A stretch of DNA of 64,000 nt from an uncultured Clostridia bacterium (GTDB lineage Bacteria; Bacillota; Clostridia; TANB77; CAG-508), in the NCBI GenBank assembly GCA_934167965.1, contig CAKPMJ010000001.1, positions 1 to 64,000 of the forward strand, read 5' to 3'. Within the stretch, counting starts at the first letter, position 1; every line of letters begins with the position of its first letter. The notes under the pieces are model-generated. The model was not told the origin of the DNA. It worked only from the letters and a program-made list of their open reading frames with translations, and did not search any database. A program made the position numbers and the translations under genes. Shown one piece after another: positions 54,176-61,623 of the stretch.

Positions 54176-55606
54176 ATGAAAAAAATCAAAATAAAAGAAA
54201 TAACAATATTTCTTATTATAATGCTATACTTAGCATCAGGAATAATGCTAAGAGAAGTAAAAGATTTAGACGAATTATGGAATTATAATTTTGCAAGTAA
54301 TATATCAAATGGACTGATACCATATAAGGACTTCAATATGGTAGTAACGCCACTATTATCAATGGTAAGTGGTATTATATTAAGCATATTTGGAAAACAA
54401 TTAATAATTATAAGAATGTTAAATATTTTATTAAATACATTAATTATATTTATGACATATAAGATAATGCAAAAATTAGAAGTAAAAAAATATATAACTT
54501 ATGCTATATTGATGTTTTCAACTTATGTAATACAAAAATATGCAATGTTTGATTACAACTTTGCAATTGAACTTATAATTTTAATAATAGTATATTTAGA
54601 AATTGGCAGTAAAAAAACAAGCCCAATTGTTTTAGGAATACTTGCAGGATTGTGTATAACATTAAAACAAACTATAGGACTAGCAGTATCAGTAGTTTTA
54701 ATTGGATATAAACTATTAGAGGTAAGAAATAAGGAAGATTTAAAAAGATATGCAAAAGATGCAATGTTAAGAACAATAGGGGCTATAATACCAGTAATAT
54801 TGATGATATTATATCTAGTTATAAATGGTGCATTTAAAGATTTTATAGATTATTGCATATTTGGTGTATCAACTTTTTTAAACAAAGTTTCATATATTCA
54901 AAGATTAATAATTAAATCCGAAATAGAAATAAAAATATTAGCTGTATTGCCAATATCAATTATAATATTGCTAATAATGTATGTGAAAAATAAAGAAAAA
55001 GATACTTTAATATTAAGTATATTTGGAATTACATCAATGCTTGCTGTTTACCCAATTGCAGATGAAACACATTTAATGTCAGGAATATCTATAACACTTA
55101 TAGCGGTAGCTTATATTTTAAACAAAATAATAAAAAAAGATTTTATTGTGCTTAATATATTTTTATATGTATTTTCTATAATGTTTGTAATATATCAAGT
55201 AATAAATTCAAGTTACATATATATAAAATCTAACAAAAATATGAATATAGAACATTATAAATATTTAATTATAAAACAAAATACAATAGATTATGTAGGA
55301 GAAATAGATAAATACATTGAAGAAAGCAAAAAAGAAGTATATATTTTGGATTCATCTGCAGCTTTTTATATGATTCCAATAAATAGATATCATAAAGATT
55401 ATGATATGTTCAATTTAGGAAATTTAGGAAGTAAAGGAGAAGATGGACAAATTGAAAATATTAAACAGCAAGTGGGGTATGTAAAAATATTAATAAAAAA
55501 AAATAAATATTCACGAAACTGGCAGACACCAGAAAATGTAAGAAAGTGGATAAAACAAAATATGAAAAAGACAGATGAAGTTGGAGCTTTTGAAGTTTAT
55601 GAATAA
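54176..55606 (+). CDS. Membrane glycosyltransferase, GT-C (ArnT/PMT-like)
   Basis: 476 aa, about ten or eleven membrane segments. The first extracellular loop has DLDELWNYNFA and GLIPYKDFNMVVTPLL, the acidic catalytic and substrate motifs of polyprenyl-phosphate-dependent GT-C enzymes. The last 120 residues are soluble (LDSSAAFYMIPI, NLGNLG). Probably transfers a sugar from a lipid carrier to a cell-surface acceptor. Neither donor nor acceptor can be told. Confidence 0.82.
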   Translation: MKKIKIKEITIFLIIMLYLASGIMLREVKDLDELWNYNFASNISNGLIPYKDFNMVVTPLLSMVSGIILSIFGKQLIIIRMLNILLNTLIIFMTYKIMQKLEVKKYITYAILMFSTYVIQKYAMFDYNFAIELIILIIVYLEIGSKKTSPIVLGILAGLCITLKQTIGLAVSVVLIGYKLLEVRNKEDLKRYAKDAMLRTIGAIIPVILMILYLVINGAFKDFIDYCIFGVSTFLNKVSYIQRLIIKSEIEIKILAVLPISIIILLIMYVKNKEKDTLILSIFGITSMLAVYPIADETHLMSGISITLIAVAYILNKIIKKDFIVLNIFLYVFSIMFVIYQVINSSYIYIKSNKNMNIEHYKYLIIKQNTIDYVGEIDKYIEESKKEVYILDSSAAFYMIPINRYHKDYDMFNLGNLGSKGEDGQIENIKQQVGYVKILIKKNKYSRNWQTPENVRKWIKQNMKKTDEVGAFEVYE

Positions 55607-55624
55607 GAAAGGATAAATAATATA

Positions 55625-58348
55625 ATGGGAAAACTACTTTTAATAGATGGTAATAGTATAATGAATAGAGCTTTTTATGGAATAATGGGAAGCAAGATGC
55701 TAATAACAAAAGATGGAAAATATACAAATGCAGTATATGGATTTTTAGCAATAATGTTTAAAATAATGGAAGATTTAAATCCAGATTATATGGCAGTATC
55801 TTTTGACTTAAGTAAGCCAACACAAAGACATCAAATGTATGAGGGATACAAGGCAAATAGACATGGAATGCCAAATGAACTTGCAGAGCAAATGCCTATA
55901 ATAAAAGAGATTTTAAAAGCAATGAATATTGATATAGTTGAAAAAGAGGGCTATGAAGGAGACGATGTTCTAGGAACACTTGCAAAATATGGAGAAAAAA
56001 ATAAACTAGATGTGACAATACTATCAGGAGATAGAGATACTTTTCAATTAATTACAAAGAAAATAAAAATTAGAATTCCTAGAACAAAAGCAGGAAAAAC
56101 AGAAACAGAGGATTATGATCTAGAAAAAGTAAAAGAAGAATATGGATTAGAGCCTAAAAAATTAATTGAAGTAAAAGGATTACAAGGAGATACTTCTGAT
56201 AACATACCAGGAGTACCAGGAATAGGTTCAAAAACGGCAATTAATCTTATAAAGAAATATGGAAGTATAGAAAAACTATATAAATCAATAGAAGAAGGAA
56301 AAGATGATTTAAAGGGAAAGCAAAAAGAAAACATTATAGCTAATAAAGAAATGGCATTTCTCTCAAAAGAATTAGGAACTATTAATGTAAATGTTCCAAT
56401 TGATGATACATTAGAAAATTTAAAAGTAGAAGAATGGGACAAACAAGAAGTACTAAGGATATTCCAAGAACTTAATTTTAAAAGATATATTGAAAGATTT
56501 GATTTGTTAGAAGGAGAAGAAACTTCAAAAGTAAAAACAGACTTGAAAAATTTATTTGAAATACGAGATGATATATCTATAGAAACAGCTATAAAAGAAG
56601 TAAAAAAATTAGGAAAAGCTATATATTATTTAGGATTAGAAGACACTAATAATCAAGAACAGATAATAAAAAGTTATATAAATTCAATAAGCATTTACAA
56701 TAATAAAGAGAATAAAGTATATTATATAAAAAAACAAGATGAAAAGTTTGATTCAATGATAAAGCAAATATTCGAAGATGAGACTATTGAAAAATTTGGA
56801 TATGAAATGAATTATATTTATATTATTTTAAAACAAATGGGAATAAATCCGAAAAATATGAAGTTTGATGTAACCATAGCAGGATATATAATAAATCCTA
56901 CAGATGGAAAATATCCAATAGATAAGTTGTGTGATGAATACTTAGAAATAAGCACAGAAGACTATTTAAAAGCAAATGGAGCAGATTCACAAGATGCACA
57001 GATTACATTATTTGATAATAATGATAATAACACACAAAATAATGAAGAAAAATATAGGCAATCACTATATGCATATTGTACATGGAAATTAGCAGAGGTA
57101 ATGAGCAAGAAACTTGAAGAAATAAATTGTAAAGAGCTATTTGAAAACATAGATATGCCAACAGTTGAAGTATTAGGTGATATGCAATGGAATGGAATGC
57201 ATATAGAAGAAGACGAATTAAATGAATTTGGATTAACTCTAAAAGATGGAATTGACTTATTAACACAAGAAATATATAATTTGGCAGGACAAGAATTTAA
57301 TATAAATTCTCCAAAACAATTAGGAGAAATTCTATTTGAAAAATTAAAATTACCTGTTGTTAAGAAAACTAAAAATGGATATTCAACAGATGTGGATGTA
57401 TTAGAAAAATTAAAAAAAGAACATCCTATAATAGAAAAAATATTGGATTATAGACAACTTGCCAAATTAAACTCAACTTATGTCGAAGGAATAAAACCAT
57501 ATATAAATCCAAAAACAAAAAGAATACATTCATTTTTCCATCAAACAATTACAGCCACAGGAAGAATAAGTTCAACAGAGCCAAACCTTCAAAACATACC
57601 TACAAGAATTGAATTTGGAAAAAGATTAAGAAAAGTATTTAAACCTGCTGAAGGAAATGTATATATAGATGCCGATTATTCTCAAATAGAGCTTAGAGTA
57701 TTAGCACATATGTCAAAAGACAAACACATGATAGAAGCATTCAAGAACAATGAAGATATTCATAAACAAGCTGCTTCAAAAGTATTTAATATACCAATAG
57801 ATGAAGTAACTAAAGAACAAAGAAGTAGTGCTAAAGCTGTAAATTTTGGAATAGTTTATGGTATCAGTGAGTTTGGTTTAGGAGAACAATTAGGGATAGG
57901 AAGAAAAAAAGCAAAAGAATATATAGAACAATACCTGACTGAATATCCAGGAGTTAGAAAATTCATGAATACATCAGTTGAACAAGCAAAGAAATTAGGA
58001 TATGTAGAAACACTATTTCATAGAAGAAGAACAATAAAAGAATTATCATCTAATAATTATATGGTTCGACAATTTGGAGAACGTGCTGCAATGAATACTC
58101 CTGTACAAGGAACAGCAGCAGATATAATGAAAATAGCCATGATTAAAGTATATAATGAACTAAAGAGACGTAATTTAAAGAGTAAAATTGTATTACAGGT
58201 TCATGATGAAATGATGGTAGAAGCACCAAAAGATGAAGTTGAACAAGTGAAAAAACTTATACAAGAAAGCATGGAAACTGCAGTAAAATTAGAAGTGCCT
58301 CTTTTAGTAGAAGTTTCAGAAGCGGAAAACTGGTATGAGTGTAAATAA
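55625..58348 (+). CDS. polA: DNA polymerase I
   Basis: 907 aa. Residues 1-290: 5'-3' exonuclease (LLIDGNSIMNRAFYG, EGDDVLGTLA, GDTSDNIPGVPGIG). Residues 310-480: a 3'-5' exonuclease-like domain without the DEDD metal ligands (EMNYIYII in place of an active motif), so proofreading is probably lost as in Bacillus-type Pol I. Residues 500-907: polymerase, motif A DADYSQIELR, motif B RSSAKAVNFGIVYG, motif C VHDEMMVEAP. Repair and Okazaki-fragment processing. Confidence 0.96.
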   Translation: MGKLLLIDGNSIMNRAFYGIMGSKMLITKDGKYTNAVYGFLAIMFKIMEDLNPDYMAVSFDLSKPTQRHQMYEGYKANRHGMPNELAEQMPIIKEILKAMNIDIVEKEGYEGDDVLGTLAKYGEKNKLDVTILSGDRDTFQLITKKIKIRIPRTKAGKTETEDYDLEKVKEEYGLEPKKLIEVKGLQGDTSDNIPGVPGIGSKTAINLIKKYGSIEKLYKSIEEGKDDLKGKQKENIIANKEMAFLSKELGTINVNVPIDDTLENLKVEEWDKQEVLRIFQELNFKRYIERFDLLEGEETSKVKTDLKNLFEIRDDISIETAIKEVKKLGKAIYYLGLEDTNNQEQIIKSYINSISIYNNKENKVYYIKKQDEKFDSMIKQIFEDETIEKFGYEMNYIYIILKQMGINPKNMKFDVTIAGYIINPTDGKYPIDKLCDEYLEISTEDYLKANGADSQDAQITLFDNNDNNTQNNEEKYRQSLYAYCTWKLAEVMSKKLEEINCKELFENIDMPTVEVLGDMQWNGMHIEEDELNEFGLTLKDGIDLLTQEIYNLAGQEFNINSPKQLGEILFEKLKLPVVKKTKNGYSTDVDVLEKLKKEHPIIEKILDYRQLAKLNSTYVEGIKPYINPKTKRIHSFFHQTITATGRISSTEPNLQNIPTRIEFGKRLRKVFKPAEGNVYIDADYSQIELRVLAHMSKDKHMIEAFKNNEDIHKQAASKVFNIPIDEVTKEQRSSAKAVNFGIVYGISEFGLGEQLGIGRKKAKEYIEQYLTEYPGVRKFMNTSVEQAKKLGYVETLFHRRRTIKELSSNNYMVRQFGERAAMNTPVQGTAADIMKIAMIKVYNELKRRNLKSKIVLQVHDEMMVEAPKDEVEQVKKLIQESMETAVKLEVPLLVEVSEAENWYECK

Positions 58349-58367
58349 AAGAAATGAGGAATAAGAT

Positions 58368-58916
58368 TTGAAAAAGTTATTATTTATAATAATAATTGTT
58401 ATAGTAATATTAATTGGTTTGAATTTAGGAAATATAAAAAGATATGTATTAAAAAAAGTGTATACAGTTCAATATAGTGAATATGTTGAATTGTATGCAC
58501 AAGAGTATAATGTAGATAAAAATCTTATTTATGCAGTTATAAAAGTAGAAAGTAATTTTGATACAAAAGCTGAGTCGCATAAAGGTGCAAAAGGACTTAT
58601 GCAATTAATGTATCCAACTGCACAAGATGTAGCAAAAGAATTAAAAATAACAATAGATGAAGAAATTATAATAGATCCGAAGGTAAATATTAACATAGGT
58701 ACAAAATATATATCAAATTTAATTGGTAAGTATGGCAATATAGGAGTAGCACTTGCTGCATATAATGCAGGAAGTGGTAATGTAGATTCATGGATATCAA
58801 ACAACACAATACAAAAAGATGGATCAGATATAGAAAATATACCATATAAAGAAACAAATAATTATGTAAGAAAGATATTAAGAGACTATAATATTTATAA
58901 AGAAATATATGACTAA
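58368..58916 (+). CDS. Lytic transglycosylase (Slt-type)
   Basis: 182 aa. TTG start with GAGGAA upstream. N-terminal membrane anchor or signal (residues 3-20). Catalytic Glu in IKVESNFDTKAES, then GAKGLMQLMYPTA and GVALAAYNAGSGNVD of the SLT domain. Cleaves peptidoglycan glycan strands with 1,6-anhydro ends. Common in sporulating Firmicutes (YjbJ/CwlQ-like). Confidence 0.92.
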   Translation: MKKLLFIIIIVIVILIGLNLGNIKRYVLKKVYTVQYSEYVELYAQEYNVDKNLIYAVIKVESNFDTKAESHKGAKGLMQLMYPTAQDVAKELKITIDEEIIIDPKVNINIGTKYISNLIGKYGNIGVALAAYNAGSGNVDSWISNNTIQKDGSDIENIPYKETNNYVRKILRDYNIYKEIYD

Positions 58917-58927
58917 TCGAGGTTGTT

Positions 58928-59431
58928 ATGGATATAAAAGAAAATAATGATGATAAAGAATTTGTATTAAAGGCAGTAGAAGAACAAGGCAAGTTATTAG
59001 AATTTGCATCAACTAGATTACAAGATGATGAAGAAGTTGTAAAAAAAGCATTAGAAAATGATGGTGAAGCATTGGAATTTGTTAGTGATAGATTAAAAGA
59101 TAATAAAGAAATTTTGTTGCTAGCAATAAAAAAGGCACCATGGACTGCATGTTATGCATCAGAAAGAATGAGAGCAGATAAAGATGTAATAAAAGAAAGT
59201 GCACAAAATTATGGACAAACTTTGTATTATGCAAGTGAAGAACTAAGAGATGACGAAGAAGTGGTATCTTTAGCTGTGGCGAATAAAGGAATAATAATAA
59301 AGTATGCTAGTTTACGATTACGTGACAATAAAGAAATTGTAACTACTGCAATCAAACAAAATAAAGTAGCTTATCATTACATAAGTCAAAGGTTAAAAGA
59401 AGATGAAGAAATAAAAAAAATGTTGGAATAG
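58928..59431 (+). CDS. DUF4116 repeat protein
   Basis: 167 aa made of about five 24-25-residue helical repeats, each close to the pattern E.LEFAS.RLqDdeEVVkkAl (examples: LLEFASTRLQDDEEVV, ALEFVSDRLKDNKEIL, TLYYASEELRDDEEVV). This is the DUF4116 repeat, a likely helical solenoid. Function unknown; a protein-binding role is inferred from the fold. Cytosolic. Confidence 0.85.
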   Translation: MDIKENNDDKEFVLKAVEEQGKLLEFASTRLQDDEEVVKKALENDGEALEFVSDRLKDNKEILLLAIKKAPWTACYASERMRADKDVIKESAQNYGQTLYYASEELRDDEEVVSLAVANKGIIIKYASLRLRDNKEIVTTAIKQNKVAYHYISQRLKEDEEIKKMLE

Positions 59432-59441
59432 GAGTAGAAAA

Positions 59442-59885
59442 ATGAATATATTAGCAGCTTTCATAGTTTTTGATATACTAATAATAGTATATGAATTATT
59501 AATACAAATATTTTCAGCTTTATATGAATTAAGCGGACTTACTAAAGAACAAGCAAGATTTCAAGTAACATCACTATTAACTGGTACTGGATTTACTACA
59601 TCGGAAAGTGAAAAAATGTTAGAAACAAAAAAAAGAAGAAGAGTTACAAGAGATATAATGATAGTAAGTTATATATTTAATATATCAATAATATCAACAT
59701 TGATAACATTACTTACATCAACACAGGAAGCTTCTTTTTATGATATGATAATAGGCTTTATAGTTTCAATACTTATAATAGCGTTATTATTTGTTATGAA
59801 AAAAATAAAAACAATTAGAGAAGCAACAGAAAGAGCAATGTTAAAAATAGCAACAATAATATTTAGATTTAATAAAAATGATTAA
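59442..59885 (+). CDS. Small membrane protein of unknown function (147 aa)
   Basis: Three membrane segments (about 3-26, 74-93, 98-118), with a cytosolic loop FQVTSLLTGTGFTTSESE and a basic KKRRRVTRD stretch. I recall this loop at the N-terminus of proteins with a TrkA_C domain, but no such domain is here. Basic C-terminus. GGAG before the ATG; 10 nt after the DUF4116 gene. Confidence 0.72.
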   Translation: MNILAAFIVFDILIIVYELLIQIFSALYELSGLTKEQARFQVTSLLTGTGFTTSESEKMLETKKRRRVTRDIMIVSYIFNISIISTLITLLTSTQEASFYDMIIGFIVSILIIALLFVMKKIKTIREATERAMLKIATIIFRFNKND

Positions 59886-59900
59886 TAGGAGAAAAGGCAA

Positions 59901-60512
59901 ATGAATATAGAAATAAACTGTCATAGTTCTATAAAAATAATTGGAGATAAAATTATATATGTTGATCCATTTAGAATTAAAGAAAATAAAAATGATGCTG
60001 ATATTATATTTATAACACATGACCATTATGATCATTATTCATTAGAAGATATAGAAAAGGTGAAGAAACAAAATACAATAATTGTAATGCCTGAACATTT
60101 AGAAAGAAAAGATGATTTAAAAGATGCAGTTATAGTAATGCCAAATAAAAAATATCAAGTAGAAGGAATTAATGTAGAGACAATACCTTCATACAACATA
60201 AATAAACCTTATCATCCAAAAGAAAATAATTGGGTAGGATATATATTAAATAATGAAGGAAAACGAATATATATACCAGGTGATACAGACATAACAGAAG
60301 AAAATATGAAAATACAATGTGATATACTATTTGTTCCTATTGGTGGAACATACACAATGAATTATAAAGAAGGTGCAAAACTTACGAATATAATAAAACC
60401 TGAAATTTCAATACCAGTTCATTATGGAGAAATAGTAGGAAGAAAAGAAGATGCAAAAGAATTTAAAAAATTATTAGAAAAAGATATTGAATGTAAAATT
60501 TTAATAAAATAA
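59901..60512 (+). CDS. Metallo-beta-lactamase-fold hydrolase
   Basis: 203 aa. THDHYDHYS is the metal-binding HxHxDH motif; the later ligands are in YIPGDTD and IPVHYGE. Compact members of this UlaG-like group act on small phosphoesters or lactones; the substrate cannot be told. AGGAG before the ATG. Confidence 0.88.
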   Translation: MNIEINCHSSIKIIGDKIIYVDPFRIKENKNDADIIFITHDHYDHYSLEDIEKVKKQNTIIVMPEHLERKDDLKDAVIVMPNKKYQVEGINVETIPSYNINKPYHPKENNWVGYILNNEGKRIYIPGDTDITEENMKIQCDILFVPIGGTYTMNYKEGAKLTNIIKPEISIPVHYGEIVGRKEDAKEFKKLLEKDIECKILIK

Positions 60513-60531
60513 ATATAGGAAAGATTAATAA

Positions 60532-61365
60532 ATGGATAGATGTAAAGAAATAGAAAGAAGCATTATAACCACATATAGAAATAAAATATGGAGCAAATTT
60601 ATAAAAGCAATAACTGAGTTTCAAATGATACAAGATGGAGATAAAATAGCTGTATGTATATCTGGTGGAAAAGATTCAATGTTGCTTGCTAAATGTTTTC
60701 AAGAGTTAAAAAGACATGGAAAAAATAATTTTGACTTAGAATTTATAGTAATGAACCCAGGATATAATGAAAAAAACAAGCAAAAAATTATAGAAAATAG
60801 CCAGATTTTAAATATTCCGATTACCATGTTTGAAACAGATATATTTGAAAGAGTAGAAAGAATTGAGGAGAGGGCATGTTATATATGTGCAAGAATGAGA
60901 AGAGGTTTTTTATACAAAAAAGCACAAAAATTAGGATGTAATAAAATAGCTTTAGGGCATCATTTTGATGATGTTATAGAAACAGTACTTATGGGAATGT
61001 TTTATGGAGCTCAATTTCAAACAATGATGCCAAAATTACACAGTACTTCACACCCAGGAATGCAATTAATAAGACCACTTTATTTTGTGAAAGAAGCAGA
61101 TATTATAAATTGGCGAGATAAGAATAAGTTAGAATTTATACAATGTGCTTGTAAATTTACAGAAGATTATGCAGCAGGAAAAAAGGATTCTAAAAGAGAG
61201 GAAATGAAAAATCTTATAAAACAATTAAGAAATACATATCATAATGTAGATATGAATATTTATAAAAGTACAGAAAATGTCAATTTAGATACAATTATTT
61301 CCTATAGAAAAAATTATGATATTTATAATTTTTTAGATGAATATGACAAAAAGAAAAGGAGTTAG
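60532..61365 (+). CDS. TtcA/TilS-family tRNA-modifying PP-loop enzyme
   Basis: 277 aa. PP-loop SGGKDSMLLAK at about residue 41; CYICARMRRGFLY supplies the Cys pair of the TtcA group, and ALGHHFDDVIETVLMGMFYG is typical. A third Cys is in FIQCACKF. By family, thiolates cytidine 32 of tRNA (or a related step) with an iron-sulfur cluster. No clear sign of the TilS C-terminal domain. AAAGA-type weak site before the ATG. Confidence 0.87.
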   Translation: MDRCKEIERSIITTYRNKIWSKFIKAITEFQMIQDGDKIAVCISGGKDSMLLAKCFQELKRHGKNNFDLEFIVMNPGYNEKNKQKIIENSQILNIPITMFETDIFERVERIEERACYICARMRRGFLYKKAQKLGCNKIALGHHFDDVIETVLMGMFYGAQFQTMMPKLHSTSHPGMQLIRPLYFVKEADIINWRDKNKLEFIQCACKFTEDYAAGKKDSKREEMKNLIKQLRNTYHNVDMNIYKSTENVNLDTIISYRKNYDIYNFLDEYDKKKRS

Positions 61366-61385
61366 AAAAACTAACTTCTTTTTAC
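61354..61385 (+). terminator. Terminator
   Basis: AAAAGGAGTTAG and CTAACTTCTTTT pair around AAAAA, overlapping the stop codon of the TtcA-like gene. Confidence 0.85.
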
Positions 61386-61387
61386 TT

Positions 61388-61462
61388 TGGCAGGGGTAGA
61401 AGGACTCGAACCCTCACAGGCGGTTTTGGAGACCGATGTGCTACCATTGACACTATACCCCT
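61388..61462 (-). tRNA. tRNA-Trp(CCA)
   Basis: 75 nt with encoded CCA. Acceptor AGGGGTA/TACCCCT, D arm GTGT/GCAC, anticodon loop CTCCAAA giving CCA, T arm AGGGT...GTCCTT, discriminator G. Only tRNA for the UGG codon. Confidence 0.93.
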
Positions 61463-61556
61463 ATAAATTTTAAATGACATTTAATATAATAACATATAAA
61501 ATTAAAATTTACAATAGATTTTATAAAAAATTATAAAAATTTAACTGCGGTAAAAT

Positions 61557-61585
61557 TTGCCAATTATCGACAAATATGGTATAAT
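61557..61585 (+). promoter_or_regulatory. Promoter for the von Willebrand A gene
   Basis: TTGCCA, 17-nt spacer, perfect TATAAT, 38 nt before the ATG. Confidence 0.75.
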
Positions 61586-61623
61586 GTAAAGTGATAGAGT
61601 TACCTTAGATGGAGGTGAATTTT

